A stretch of DNA of 64,000 nt from Cepaea nemoralis. Taxonomy: Eukaryota; Mollusca; Gastropoda; Stylommatophora; Helicidae. The notes beneath the pieces are model-generated. The model saw only the letters and a program-made list of their open reading frames with translations. It was not told the origin of the DNA and made no database searches. The translations under genes and the position numbers were made by a program. Positions within the stretch are counted from its first letter, which is position 1, and each line of letters opens with the position of its first letter. The stretch covers positions 62,001 through 126,000 of the forward strand of contig JACEFZ010003502.1 of NCBI GenBank assembly GCA_014155875.1, read 5' to 3'. Below, piece by piece: positions 1 to 11,021 of this stretch.

Positions 1-2
1 CA

Positions 3-821
3 ACCAAAATTTCTAATTACGAATTGAAGGTCGTCCACGAGTTTGTGTATTTGGGGTCGACAATATCAGATAATATTTCATTAGAGACAGAAATCGACAG
101 ACGCATTGGAAAGGCAGCCACAACATTTTCCAGGCTAGCTAAAAGAGTTTGGGAGAATAATAGACTAACAGAGCGTACAAAAGCTCAAGTATATAAAGCT
201 TGTGTTGTTAGCACACTACTCTATGGGTCTGAATCCTGGACCCTGTACTCAAGACAGGAAAGCAAGTTGATTTCCTTCCACATGAGATGTCTGAGACGTA
301 TCCTGGGCATAACATGGAAAGACCACATAACAAACAAACATGTGCTTGAAAGAGCAGATGTTACCACAGTGCACACCCTCCTAAAGCAGAGACGCCTCCG
401 GTGGCTGGGCCACGTATCTCGAATGGAGGATGAACGTATTCCCAAAGATCTCCTATACGGAGAACTAGCCACAGGAAAGAGGCCAACCAGAAGACCCCAA
501 ATGCGATATTGGGATGTGTGTAAACAAGATATGAAAACCCTTGGAATAGATCCAGACACGAGGGACAGAGTTGCAACAGACAGATGCTCCTGGAGAAGAG
601 ATGTACGAAACGGAATGGCGCTCTTTGAGCGCAGTCTGATCAAACAAACTGAGGAGAGGCAGCACAGGCTTAAAACGCAGACACTTACTGCGGGACTTGT
701 CTCGTCTTACAGATGCGGAAACTATGACAGGAATTGTCACTCTCGCATTGGACTATACAGTCACCAGCGGTGCTGCCAGGCACCTCCCAAGCGGCACAAA
801 TCTATAGTCCTTCAGGACTGA
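3..821 (+). pseudogene. LINE (family C) reverse transcriptase C-terminal fragment, copy 1
   Basis: This is the C-terminal part of a non-LTR retrotransposon ORF2. The frame is open from the window edge to a stop at 821, so it is cut by the edge. Residues resembling YLGSTISDN near the start, then LLYGSESWTL and RWLGHVSRMEDERIPKDLLYG, are typical of the region after the RT catalytic core in a widespread animal LINE family. The end has a Cys/His cluster (C-X4-C-X-SRIGLYSH-X3-C style). The catalytic RT motifs would lie left of the window. A more complete copy lies at 29905-31322. It looks like a fossil: no start codon and no element 5' end are visible. The family assignment is from memory of similar proteins. 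Confidence 0.8.
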
Positions 822-828
822 AAGAGGC

Positions 829-1043
<215 letters not shown>

Positions 1044-1076
1044 TTAATCAGTTACAAGATCGTAATAACATGATAG

Positions 1077-1081
1077 TAATG
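1077..1081. other. Target-site duplication TAATG (left) of the Gypsy-type element
   Basis: TAATG directly precedes the left LTR. The same five bases follow the right LTR at 9108-9112. The uninterrupted site (CATGATAGTAATGCCTTGAT) is present at 31536-31555 in the duplicated host segment, proving the insertion boundaries. Confidence 0.9.
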
Positions 1082-1688
1082 TGTCAGCGACTTGTGCGCT
1101 GCAGCTTTCAAGACTCCGCTACTTTCGCACTGCACGAAATAACAATTCATGACATTTGCGAAAGGAATGCAATTTATTCAGAGCCGACATGTGAATGGCT
1201 CTACAAGCGTTAGGTTTCATCATTGTTACACAATATGAATACATCAACGTGATGATAGATGATGCTAGCATTACACAATCTAAATGATATAGCCCTATGT
1301 TTGCCTATGGCCTAGAAAGCTATCGTATTAGTCAAGGATACGTCTGCCCTCTCTACCGTCTCCAGTCAGTCTGTCCCGCTACACATAGCGTGGACAAGCA
1401 CGGACACTTTACTCTCCGTGCCGTCACTATTATTGCGTGCCTGGTCTTGCCAGCACGCCGGCTGGTGAGTTTGAGTAACCTGGCATATCACGGTTACTCG
1501 TAAGGACCAGCAACCCAATTGCTTGGGGAAAGCCCTCGCTCATCCGTACTTGTTGACCTCTGGTCTGACACAAATGTGTCTCCCAGCGAGGTTATAAATA
1601 GTACTCGGTGTCTTCCCTGTCTGGGTGTCTCTCTACTAGCCTAGTGTTAACTCCTTACTCCTGTAAGGTCTTATTGGGGATGCTGACA
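1082..1688 (-). repeat. 3' LTR of Gypsy-type element
   Basis: 607 bp, bounded by TGTCAGC and GCTGACA on the plus strand. Read on the minus strand it has a TATA-like TATTTATAA (complement of 1592-1600) and an AATAAA polyadenylation signal (complement of 1173-1178), in the order expected for U3-R-U5. It is nearly identical to 8501-9107; mismatches seen include GACAT/GATAT and three in the CCCGCTACACATAGC region. Confidence 0.92.
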
Positions 1689-1704
1689 GGGTCCCCTCCA
1701 CTCC
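1689..1704 (-). other. Polypurine tract of the Gypsy-type element
   Basis: The minus strand reads GGAGTGGAGGGGACCC directly before the 3' LTR. This is the expected plus-strand DNA primer position and confirms the element runs on the minus strand. Confidence 0.8.
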
Positions 1705-3721
1705 GCGAAGTGTTACTTCCCCTTTCTCATCTTTGTAACACTTCTTGGTCACAAAAGAAAAATTGGTTGTCCCAATTTTGTCAGATCTCCAATAAGTATA
1801 GAACTTTCTAGTTTGGGGATAGAACAATATCTTCTACCTTCATTCACAGTGTTCTATCTTTTCACTTGGCTGATTTAGTAGCCCATGTCTCAGTATAGTT
1901 GGATCTCTAGATATCTCAAGGATTGGTAGTGAACCGGAAACCGTTGTCTTATGACTTATGTCCTGGCTTCTGTCGTTTGACCCTATGTCTTTTGACTTCC
2001 ACCCATTGACTTCCGTCTTGACCTGTTCCTCCTATTGCCCATAATGACAACCCACACACTAGTTGACTCTGTTATGAGTACAACACATGAGCACCTAAGT
2101 GTTCATGTTCCCATCAATATCCCCTCCAACTCTATACACATAGCTCTACTGTTCACCTTCTTGCTTCCGCATGTGAAAAAGCTATGTTCACTGTTACATT
2201 TAGGTTTCTGATTATTTATTGTGTCCCCTGAATTTAGAGTTATTGTTCTTTGAATTAATTGGTGTGTGCAACTTTTATGTGTTCGTTTTCCTGTTTGTTT
2301 GCGTGTTTTCTAATAAACTACAGTGTACTTAACTCTCTAACATGTGTATGCGTTAGTGTACTAAATGTGTGTGTTCCTTCGAGCGCCGCAAATCGGTTTA
2401 TTGTGGTTACAAACGTTCGTTATTTTTATTTGTGACCACAATTCCGTTTTCTGAAGCTCAAAGTACGTTCTCTCTATACTCTGCTAAAGTGTGGCTGTAA
2501 CACATATAAAAACCTTGACAACACATTAGAAACACACATGACACAGAAAAGTCAAATAAGACATTTCCAGCGGTGGGAAAAAAACTTTTCCGCTGTCTTT
2601 CTCTCTCGCTCTCTTCCTTTCAATGTTTACTAAGTTTTTGCATTCTCTCCTCGCATTTTCTCTTCTTTCATTCATCTTTCATTCCCTTTCATACTGTTCT
2701 TTCACTCAATCATTCTATCGTCATTAAAATATGTTTCATAGTATTACATACATAAACAATATATATATACATTAAATGATTGGCTGAATTATAACAGTAA
2801 TCACGCCAAATGACTGTGCGTTTTGTTTGCACGCGTCATGTCTGTACAAAATTATACATAGTTATAAGGATGGTTTGTTACCGATCCTGATATAGTAACT
2901 TCCATAATTCGGTGTGCTGCGCTAAATTACCTTCAAGGGAAATAATTTACTACTACTTTCATTTAAGCGAAATGGGTTAATTACCTTAAATGTTACTTGT
3001 GAAAAAGATGATAGTAATTCCTAAATGATTGGCATTAGTTTTGAAATGATATATTAGCTAAATGGATGTATAAATGAATATGATTATAAGTTAATTAACT
3101 AATATCAGATCTAATAATTGTATTTCTATAATGGATATTTTCATAAATGGGTTATTAATTAAATGATGGTGATTTCTAACTAAGCAAATAAGAAAATAAA
3201 GTTATATATGCGTTTACATAATTTGAAATAGAATAAATAATAGAAAATGAAGTTATAGATATTGTAAATCAAATAATAATGTACATATATCACAGTTACA
3301 TTTCTATATCTAATTACACTAAGTTGACGTCCTCCTCTGCGTTGTGAAGATCGAGCAAATCTCTTTGTAGACTATTCTAACATAGTTCATTCCGCCAAAG
3401 TCTTTAATGCTCTTCTTGAAGGATAGTGTATTAATATAGTTACCTACCACATTATGTAGGTCCATATCCAACCCTGTACTGTTATTCGGGGTCTAAGCGT
3501 TGGTTCAATAAGTTCTAGATTCGGGGTCTAAGCTGGGTTCGCTGTCCTCCCGGCGTTAGTTCCCATAATCTACATTACGTGTGTCTCAGCGCATGTTAAT
3601 TCTGTGTCTGTTCGTTACACTTTTCATAGCACTGTTCTATTCACACAAGTCAAATATCAGGCGATAGTAACGCACTTACGATATGTCTCACTCACCACAC
3701 ATGGCACTTGGTTATTTAACA
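1705..3721 (-). other. Non-coding 3' internal region of the Gypsy-type element
   Basis: About 2 kb between the end of RNase H and the polypurine tract. It is AT-rich, notably 2700-3350, with no reading frame I can support. It may hold an eroded extra gene (some Gypsy elements carry env-like or other genes here), but I see no signal peptide plus membrane segment or other recognisable motif. Confidence 0.6.
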
Positions 3722-4162
3722 TTACAGTGTCACTGTTTCTGGTGGTGTATGGTCGCTTCCTTCCTGTAACTCAGGTATTTGAATGGATGAAGGACGACTC
3801 AAAATGTCTGCAATCGTATTTAATCTCCCTTTGAAATGCTGGATGGTAAATGTATAATTTTGGAGAATCAAAGCCCACCTGTAAATTCTATTGTTGGTAG
3901 GATGTCCAGATTGCATCACAGACAATGGAGAGTTATCGGATTGGATTACAAACTGTGCTCCTGCCAAAAATCGATGAAATTTTCTCACACAATAGATCAA
4001 ACTAAGGCCTTCCAATTCTGATGCTGAGTATCTTCCTTCAGCCGGAGTGATGTTGCGACCTACGGAGTGGAACGTCCCGTCGTAGAACTTACCTAGTATT
4101 CCAGATATGGATATGGCACTCATATCTGTGCGTAAGAAATAAGTGAGTTTTGGATTAGGCAT
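3722..4162 (-). pseudogene. RNase H domain of the Gypsy-type element
   Basis: 146 codons from ATG to stop. LRTDMSAISISGIL corresponds to the first catalytic Asp strand of Ty3/gypsy RNase H (usually LRTDAS). YSASELEGL carries the catalytic Glu, and FVIQSDNSPLSVM the third acidic residue. NTIADILSRPS matches the closing NxxADxLSR motif. It continues the RT frame at 4155-4922 in a different frame, with a frameshift near 4160. The C-terminal 20 residues are an unstructured tail before the stop. Function in the intact element is degradation of the RNA strand during reverse transcription. Confidence 0.85.
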
Positions 4163-4922
4163 ACGAAGGATAGATGGAACGATGAAAAAAATGTTTCAAT
4201 TTCGATACCGCACTAATTAATCGTGCATCTTTTACAGATAACTTAGCCGAAGCTTTTAAGATGTTAGAAAAAACACTGGTGATTTCCCCCAGGTTTGAAA
4301 TGAATTTAGTATAGTGGTTTACCAAACCCAGTAAACTTTGGACCTGTTTTTTGGTCGTTGGTATTGTGAAATTCAGAATCTTAGTGACGATTCTGTCATC
4401 AGTTTTCAATTGGCCCCTGCAGATGGTATGACCCAGGAAGTCAATTTGTTCCATGCCCAACTTTATTTTGGACGGCTTCGCTGTGAGTCCAACCAATCTC
4501 AACCTGTTGAAGACTTGTCGACGTTTCAGTAGGTGTTTTGTCCCGTCTTTCGTCTGACTGCATCTGTTATTTCTATATGTCGAGATATTTGTCGCAGTTG
4601 TGTTTACTGTCGGAACTGGTAGTTCCATCTCGTCCAATACTGTTGTGCTACTACTTGTGTGTGCTGTTGTCTGGCTAAGTGTGTTTGCGTTGTCGCTGTT
4701 GTGTGTCGCCCTAACTAGTGAAGTTGAGTTATGTATGTCTGTCGTCTCATTGCTTGGTGTTGGTGCAATCTGTTCGTCTGTCTGTTGTACTTGTTGTGAA
4801 ACATATGGTTTCAGGATGTTGATATGAAATATCTCTAAGTGTTCTTTTATCGATATTTCATGATCCGCATCTGATATTTTGAGTTCAACGTTGAGAGGCC
4901 CTTGGTAACATGTTAGTACCAT
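4155..4922 (-). pseudogene. Integrase C-terminus joined to RT thumb/connection (palm deleted)
   Basis: 255 codons. Residues about 8-40 resemble an integrase GPY/F-type end (GPLNVELK...HINILKPY). A Ser/Thr-rich linker follows, and residues about 137-235 match the part of Ty3/gypsy RT just after the catalytic YxDD (VGLTAKPSK, then IDFLGHTI, then LLGLVNHYTKFI). The palm with YxDD is absent, presumably deleted between the linker and about residue 130. Because one frame runs from integrase end into RT, this ORF is the best evidence that integrase precedes RT in this element. The next domain (RNase H) is frameshifted. Confidence 0.78.
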
Positions 4923-4932
4923 GTTATGTTTA

Positions 4933-5733
4933 TCAGTTAGTTGAATTCACAGCCTTTTGGTTTGGTTTAAGGTGAATCGTTTTAGTACCCTTGTTTGGAT
5001 AGTTCTGGTTTCCATTACTTGACACCTGCATTAGGGGTCCAGTAATATCGACCGCTATACTTTCAAGTGGTCTAGATGCTATCACTGACCGTTGCACTTC
5101 GGTCTTTACATGCTTTTTCTTTCGTACTCGATGTTGACACACAGTACAAGAGCGACAGAAAGATTTTATGTCCGAACAAAATTTCGGCCAGTAAAATTGT
5201 GATAGAATTCTGGCTCGCGTTTTATGATAGCCCAAATGTTCAGCAAACGGTGGTGAATGTGCGATTTTTAGCACCTTTTCTCGGTATGTTACAGGTAACA
5301 CCGTCTGCTGAATTTCATGGTTATTATATGTGTAATAACGCATGAGAATTCCGTTAACCTTTTTAAAGTACCAGGAAGAATTTTTAGAAACTTTCTTTCG
5401 CTCACACAAAAGGTTAAAATACGGTGTGAGTGTTTGGTCGGTGCTTTGTGCCTCGCTCAACTTTTGGCGAGTATTGTTGGTATCTGCACCACTAGGTGTT
5501 AGTAGCTGTAGTGTTTCATTTTGTAAGTCAGTATAACTTGTTTCTGTATCTGACTTAGTTACAGCGTTGACCATGTGTGTTTCATTCCAGGCTTTTATGT
5601 TGTCGTCTGTACATTCTTTCAATGCATCAAGACATCCTAAAATAAGGTCTGTACATGGATCTTGAAGGATAGCGCACGTAAATGTGCTTTTGCCAGTGGG
5701 TATTTCTCGATGGTTCCAGAGAAAGTACGGCAT
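4933..5733 (-). pseudogene. Protease C-terminus plus integrase zinc-binding domain
   Basis: 266 codons. The first about 40 residues continue the aspartic protease (DLILG, the motif before its end). Residues about 145-205 are the integrase HHCC domain: AEHLGYHKTRARIL, FYWPKFCSDI and CRSCTVCQ, with His159/His166 and Cys196/Cys199 as likely zinc ligands. RPLESIAVDITGPL (about 221-234) is the entry to the integrase core with its first catalytic Asp. The core then ends abruptly at residue 266, so most of the DDE fold is missing. It overlaps the upstream protease frame, with a frameshift near 5690. Confidence 0.83.
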
Positions 5734-5921
5734 TTGACAAATTCACCCGTATAATCTTCTGTTCTAGCAAGTTCTCTCCTTAATCCCAGTATAGTACTGC
5801 CGCTATCAACTAAGCATTGGCATGGTTTACCATTGACCTGTGCATCGTAGAACTTAAGGTTACCTCTGGAGGCACATGCTACATTAGCTTCTTCATTTGA
5901 ACATGATATTACTGTGTCCAC
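5637..5921 (-). pseudogene. Retropepsin-like aspartic protease fragment
   Basis: CLVDSGSTILGL around residues 36-47 is the retroviral-type Asp-Ser-Gly active site followed by the hydrophobic strand. The frame departs from the protease after about residue 75, and the sequence resumes in the 5733 frame. The true protease is therefore split by a frameshift. The reading frame begins without an ATG, as expected if it was expressed as a fusion after gag. Intact, it would process Gag and Pol. Confidence 0.78.
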
Positions 5922-5959
5922 ATTTCAATCTCCCCTCCGCATGAAACTGCTGGCATACT

Positions 5960-7249
5960 TTACACCTTCTTAAAGTCTAAAATATCGGTTACTGATGATA
6001 CATTCTGACATTCATTCGTTGGCAATACATTGACAAGTTCGGGATCTATGTCACTCTCATCGTCTGATGATGTATCGATGAGGGCTGCGTTGTTTGCCTT
6101 CATTCTCTGTCTCCCAAGACATTTATTACTATAATGGCCATAACTAGAACAAAAATAACATTTTACAGCACGTTTAAACGATGATCTTCTGCTTTCTTGC
6201 TTACTTATCACTTGTTCTAGGTGTGATGGATATGTGGGGTTCTTATCACACATCGAATAAGTTGGGTGAAAAAGATTGCAATAATTACATCGAGGTGGTT
6301 TCTGATATGGTTTGTCCTTCTTACTATAGTCTTTCTGTTTGTAGGATCTATCAGGGACTCTATTTGCAAAAGCTGTAATTTCTGTGTCATATGATGTTTT
6401 AAATATGTCCCGATTAGAGGAAAAATAAGCTGACCCCCGTTTCTCTAATTGTTGAATGGAATCAATATCTGACTGTTGTAAGAATTTAGCAAAAGGGGTA
6501 GGCACTGTAGCAACAACTTTGTCCATTACCATTAGCTCTTCTAGTTTTTCATAGCTGTTACCTACTTTAGCCGCCTTAGTCCATTTTTTAAATGTGCTCT
6601 GCACGTTAGAAATGTAGTCTAAGAACGTTTCAGTTGCTTTTGGTTTAATCTGTGAGAATTGAATTTGATAACCAGTAGCGTCCAAAAGAAAATGTTGCAT
6701 TATCCTATCGTGTATGTACTGGTAATTGTTTCTAAGATCTGTAGGTATGGATTCTATTACTTTTAAAGGCTCCCCACTCAGGTTCCTCATGTAAATCATT
6801 GCCCAATCCTCTAAAGGTATTTTCTGTGTTTTTAGTTGGAACTCTATATTTTCAGTCCATGCGCTGATAGAATCACCTACAGTGTATGGTTTGATCAGGT
6901 CCTTGTACTTACTAAATTTGTTCTGTTCTTCTTGGCTCTTCTGTTTGCTAGAGGCTATATGTATGTTAGAATCTACCTCAATTTCCTTCATCTTTAGTTT
7001 AGTTTCTGAGTCTACCTGTATCTGCTTTTGTTTGGTGGCTTCCTCGATCTCTTTCATTTCTTTTTGATGTTGCCTTTCTAATGCTCTTTCATCTCTGTCA
7101 CGAGCAGCTTTTCTTTCTGTTTCTTCTCTCTGTAGAGCATTTTTCCTTTCTGTTTCTTCTCTATACTTTTGATCCGCCCATTTTTCTAGCTTATCTCCAG
7201 TGTGGCCCATGGCGATGCCCGCCTGGATACATTCATTTAGTGACGCCAT
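5960..7249 (-). CDS. gag: Gag polyprotein of the Gypsy-type element
   Basis: 429 codons from the first ATG (protein start MASLNECIQAG); the frame extends 12 codons further upstream without an ATG. Residues about 20-113 are a highly charged coiled coil (repeated REETERK, then KEMKEIEE). Residues about 118-278 resemble a capsid/SCAN-like domain (WAMIYMRNLSGEPLKVIESI). Two zinc knuckles follow: C-X2-C-X3-H-X5-C (321-334, unusual spacing) and a canonical C-X2-C-X4-H-X4-C (364-377). The C-terminus is acidic (SSDDESDIDPE). It would form the particle and bind the element RNA. This is the only intact frame of the element; pol lies downstream in other frames. Confidence 0.88.
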   Translation of the reverse strand: MASLNECIQAGIAMGHTGDKLEKWADQKYREETERKNALQREETERKAARDRDERALERQHQKEMKEIEEATKQKQIQVDSETKLKMKEIEVDSNIHIASSKQKSQEEQNKFSKYKDLIKPYTVGDSISAWTENIEFQLKTQKIPLEDWAMIYMRNLSGEPLKVIESIPTDLRNNYQYIHDRIMQHFLLDATGYQIQFSQIKPKATETFLDYISNVQSTFKKWTKAAKVGNSYEKLEELMVMDKVVATVPTPFAKFLQQSDIDSIQQLEKRGSAYFSSNRDIFKTSYDTEITAFANRVPDRSYKQKDYSKKDKPYQKPPRCNYCNLFHPTYSMCDKNPTYPSHLEQVISKQESRRSSFKRAVKCYFCSSYGHYSNKCLGRQRMKANNAALIDTSSDDESDIDPELVNVLPTNECQNVSSVTDILDFKKV

Positions 7250-8500
7250 TTTGTGGCGTAATGTTAGTTCAAAATGATAATACAATAATATGCACAGAAT
7301 AGTTTACAATGATGTGTTAGTAAATGTACATCTTTCGCTGGAAAAGAAGATGCATGATTAAGTTAGAGCATACCAAAATATTCGGAAAATATACTCATCT
7401 AATTTGTTGGACAGTACGGTACTTGGGATGTTCCACCGCAGTCTTTCACACTACACACAGGTTTGATTTGCTACCACACGGGCTGCGTTCTGGTTGGTAG
7501 AGCAGCAAAAATTAGACACACGCTTAAGTTGTAAATACAAGCTCACAATTCATCATATTCTATCAAATATTTCATATCTTATAACGTTGTTACTATAATT
7601 TCCTATGTCATGCGATTGGTGAGTGAGAATGTGATAAATAGTGATAAATGGTATTAATGATGAATGATATGATCGTCTGAATGATTGTTAGATGATAAAT
7701 GAGATGATTAGGTCGTATGGCCGTCAATGTCGTTTTGTCTTCGCCGTTTGACTCTGGCGTACCTTCGTTCTAGGCTGCAGTTCGTCGCTACTCTATTTAT
7801 TGATTTCGTAGAATGGTGACACTGATGGCTGTATCACACGCAATGGAATGTACATGGTGGTTACGATGGTACTGTTCACTGATGATTTTATACATTTCAA
7901 TTGCTTTTAGTATAATATCACACTTTCAAAATAATCTTGGTAGAATTTCACACTTTACCGATCTAATTTGACTCAATTGTGGTTCACACTCCACAAATTT
8001 GGCGATCGTATAATTCACCACAGGAAAAAAAACATTTAATTTATAGCATGTATCACAATAAATTTGTATTACTTTGCAATATATCACACATCACAAATGT
8101 TGAAACGTGCATTGAACTAATTCTGGTACAGAACTCTGTAATATCAATCGTAGCTAGCGTTCGTTTCGTGGTTTATAATACCACTTGCATGTTGGCGTTA
8201 ACTGCTCGTTGAATATTACTATAACTGCCTACTCTGGCTGTTCAGAGATGTTCACTGAAATCTGACAGTAATTGTACTGCTGGCGTTCGTTCAATGTGTT
8301 CTGACACAAATTCAGGGTCTACTGGTGTTTATTCCCTGTGTTTTGACACTAATTCGCCGCTGGCGTTGATTCTTTGACCATTCTGACACCAATTCGCCGC
8401 TGGCGTTGATTCATTGACCATTCTGACACCAATTCGAGGTCTTTCCTCACTGTATTGTGGCGTTGGTTCTCACCTTCTGACACCAATTCGGGGTCTAGCC
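7250..8500 (-). other. 5' leader of the Gypsy-type element
   Basis: 1.25 kb between the 5' LTR and gag with no credible frame. The LTR-proximal end (8280-8500) is a tandem repeat, described separately. The rest shows only AT-rich sequence and short degenerate repeats. Confidence 0.6.
8280..8500. repeat. Tandem repeat with repeated primer-site-like motif beside the 5' LTR
   Basis: Around four diverged units of about 55 bp share TTCTGACACCAATTCG on the plus strand, which is a TGGTGTCAGAA core on the element's sense strand. A TGG...TCAGA core just inside the 5' LTR is what a tRNA primer-binding site looks like, so the primer site may have been amplified. The units also share GGCGTTGATTC. Which unit, if any, primes is unknown. 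Confidence 0.6.
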
Positions 8501-9107
8501 TGTCAGCGACTTGTGCGCTGCAGCTTTCAAGACTCCGCTACTTTCGCACTGCACGAAATAACAATTCATGATATTTGCGAAAGGAATGCAATTTATTCAG
8601 AGCCGACATGTGAATGGCTCTACAAGCGTTAGGTTTCATCATTGTTACACAATATGAATACATCAACGTGATGATAGATGATGCTAGCATTACACAATCT
8701 AAATGATATAGCCCTATGTTTGCCTATGGCCTAGAAAGCTATCGTATTAGTCAAGGATACGTCTGCCCTCTCTACCGTCTCCAGTCAGTCTGTCCTGCAA
8801 CACATTGCGTGGACAAGCACGGACACTTTACTCTCCGTGCCGTCACTATTATTGCGTGCCTGGTCTTGCCAGCACGCCGGCTGGTGAGTTTGAGTAACCT
8901 GGCATATCACGGTTACTCGTAAGGACCAGCAACCCAATTGCTTGGGGAAAGCCCTCGCTCATCCGTACTTGTTGACCTCTGGTCTGACACAAATGTGTCT
9001 CCCAGCGAGGTTATAAATAGTACTCGGTGTCTTCCCTGTCTGGGTGTCTCTCTACTAGCCTAGTGTTAACTCCTTACTCCTGTAAGGTCTTATTGGGGAT
9101 GCTGACA
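8501..9107 (-). repeat. 5' LTR of Gypsy-type element
   Basis: 607 bp with TGTCAGC/GCTGACA ends, matching 1082-1688. It is followed by the target duplication TAATG at 9108-9112. On the minus strand it supplies the promoter for gag. Confidence 0.92.
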
Positions 9108-9202
9108 TAATGCCTTGATTGATAATTGTGTTCAAGCATTCTGAGGAATTACAAAATATCTAAAAGAAAAACATTTAGATAAGCAAAAAGTAGGGTACAT
9201 TT

Positions 9203-9440
9203 CTGGAGACTACGTGGCGAAGTGGTCGAGCCATTTGACTCGGGCTCCGAAGGTTTCGGGTTCGATTCCGGGCCGCGAACCTTCGGTTCAAGAGTGAATG
9301 TTTCAAGAGAATCCTGTGGGTCGTCGCTAGAGCTACGGAGATCGTGCTCTGTGCCACGTTTTCCGCGCTGCGGAAAGAGACCGAACCATGTGCGATAAAA
9401 ACTCGGTGCAACGAAGTCGAGCCTATCGGCTTTTAAACAA
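9203..9440 (+). mobile_element. tRNA-derived SINE (family 1), copy 1
   Basis: The head carries a perfect pol III A box TGGCGAAGTGG (9215-9225) and B box GGTTCGATTCC (9259-9269), spaced as in a Leu/Ser-type tRNA. A body of about 160 bp follows with no tRNA similarity. The copy at 31640-31880 shares its flanks, so both descend from one insertion present before the segment was duplicated. Confidence 0.82.
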
Positions 9441-9445
9441 GGAAG

Positions 9446-9487
9446 TGTCTATTCGTAGGGCCCTGTGAATAAACAAAGCGTCTATTT
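9446..9487. repeat. GGGCCC palindromic unit (single)
   Basis: One unit, ATTCGTAGGGCCCTGTGAAT plus AAACAAAGCGTCTA, of the palindromic family that forms arrays at 11022-11112, 36185-36276 and 37013-37105. A partial unit lies near 9878-9900. Confidence 0.75.
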
Positions 9488-9492
9488 AAATA

Positions 9493-10462
9493 TTGAGCAC
9501 AACCCACTACTGGCAACGCCGATCGCATTCTGGTATGAACCTAAGGCCTATCCACGTCAATATGGAAGCACTATACTCGAGTTTCACCCTCATTTGAGCT
9601 CGTCAGTAGTGCTTATCCCTGACCGGATCCGGAAACAGTCCCGGATCACGCGTGTGAAGCGGGTGTGTAACCACGCGGCACACACTGGACACACCAAATT
9701 ATCACAACAGAACATCACAACGCTACCCATCGTAGGCTATGCTCAAGATTAATTTATAAAATTTATTAAATTTATAAAATAAAAATAAAAGAAGCAAACT
9801 TTTTTAAAATTGGGGATGTTTCATGACTCCTTGCCAGAACTGCTCTGTATCTTTAGGCAGTCAATTTTCTTTAAAGCGTCTATTCGCGGTGCCCTATGAG
9901 CTGGTCACGTGATTTAACGTAAGTTTGCAGCTATATTATACATTTTCGTTGATTGGGAAACATGTTGTCAGTGGCATAGATGATAGTGTCCCCGCCTGAT
10001 GGGCGGAAGCTCGAGGTTCGTTTCTTTGCCGGACATTTTTTTTATTAATTGTTCAGCAATTAATTGGATGAAAGTCAAATGTCAATCGTTCGTTTCCTTG
10101 CCGGACAATGTTTTTTTTAATTTTTGAGCAATTCATTGGGTGAAAGTCAATCCTTCACCTCTTTGGGTATTTAGAATTGTGTTATTTAAAGTGAGTGTAA
10201 TTTAGTTAGTACCAGTTTCTCCAGTATTGGTCCTCGTTGCTTTGCACTACGGCAATTCCAATACCCAACCCACACATTTTTGAGTCCCAAACGATCCGTT
10301 TTCCTTCTACCCCTTCTGGCTCCAGCCCTCTCCTTCCTTTTCCTTCCCCCCTCTCCCCTACCTCTTCTCCTCCGCTTCATTCTCTCCCCGCTGGCTGTTG
10401 TCAAAAGTATCGAGCATAAAGCACGTACTCCGTTGCTTCGGCGATAATTCTTTGTAATATTC
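9493..10462. other. Non-coding segment with a tRNA-like SINE head remnant
   Basis: No credible gene. 9969-10033 resembles a degenerate tRNA-derived head (GTGGCATAGATG as A box, GAGGTTCGTTTC as B box) followed by TTTGCCGGACAT, which recurs near 10095. The same sequence occurs at 32009-32073 in the second segment copy. 10288-10400 is C/T-rich. Confidence 0.5.
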
Positions 10463-10650
10463 ATAGTTGGTTAGGTAGGTGGGTAGTTGGACACGAAAGT
10501 GGTTAAGTAGGCAGGTAGGTGGGTTGTTAGACAGATAGATGGTTAGAGAGGCAGATATGTGGGTAGGTAGTTAAGTAAGCAGGTATGTGGGTAGCTAGGC
10601 AGGTAGGTGGATGAGTAGGCACGCAGGTAGATGGGTAGCTAGATCCAACC
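10463..10650. repeat. GTAGGTAGGTGG-type minisatellite, copy 1
   Basis: Degenerate 4-bp-based repeat (GTAG/GTGG with GGCAG interspersions). Related copies lie at 32605-32755 and 36493-36675, always before the ATCCAACC...CGATCATCTGTG host sequence and the GA run. Confidence 0.85.
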
Positions 10651-10753
10651 CGACACTGGCTCGTCGATCATCTGTGTTCCACCATGCCAATTCATACATC
10701 TCTTTCAACCTCTCCCTGCAATACTCTGAGCAGGCAGGTTGACCGGCCGAGCG

Positions 10754-10756
<3 letters not shown>

Positions 10757-10844
<88 letters not shown>
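10757..10844. repeat. (GA)n microsatellite, copy 1
   Basis: Nearly perfect GA run with one AAAG interruption near 10806. Long Arg-Glu and Ser-Leu frames across it are artefacts. It is followed by A/C/G-rich CAGACAGA repeats to about 11015. Confidence 0.95.
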
Positions 10845-10846
<2 letters not shown>

Positions 10847-11021
10847 CAGTCAGAGATACAGACAAATAAACAACGGATATATAAACTGGCAGACAGACAG
10901 CAGACAGATAGAGAGTCAGACACACGCATACATACACATAGAGAGTCAACCAGACATACATATCATATATGCATATGGAAAGACAGACAAACAGTTTGTT
11001 AGATAGAGATTCAGATAGACA

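Larger units (their letters stand above)
1082..9107 (-). mobile_element. Gypsy-type LTR retrotransposon, possibly Gmr1-like, decayed
   Basis: An 8026-bp element read on the minus strand. It has two 607-bp LTRs (1082-1688, 8501-9107) with TGTC...GACA ends and a TAATG target duplication. Gag, aspartic protease, integrase, RT and RNase H remains lie between them in that order. Integrase before RT/RNase H is the Ty1/copia order, yet the integrase (HHCC, GPY/F-like end), RT thumb and RNase H look Ty3/gypsy. That combination is known for Gmr1-like elements. The pol frames are broken by frameshifts and by deletions that removed most of the integrase core and the RT palm, so this copy cannot be autonomous. 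I saw four LTR mismatches in 607 bp, suggesting recent insertion; the pol deletions may predate it. Confidence 0.88.

Noticed and set aside
1297..1503. 68-codon frame in the 607-bp LTR (also 8716-8922)
   Set aside because: Lies antisense to the LTR transcription direction and has no domain.
8280..8500. CRISPR array
   Set aside because: Repeats are adjacent and diverged without unique spacers, in a eukaryotic LTR element.
9203..9440. Functional tRNA gene
   Set aside because: Good A and B boxes, but it lacks a complete cloverleaf and is fused to a repeated SINE body.
10186..10464. Arg/Lys-rich 92-codon minus-strand frame (also 36280-36492)
   Set aside because: Translation of a C/T-rich low-complexity tract.
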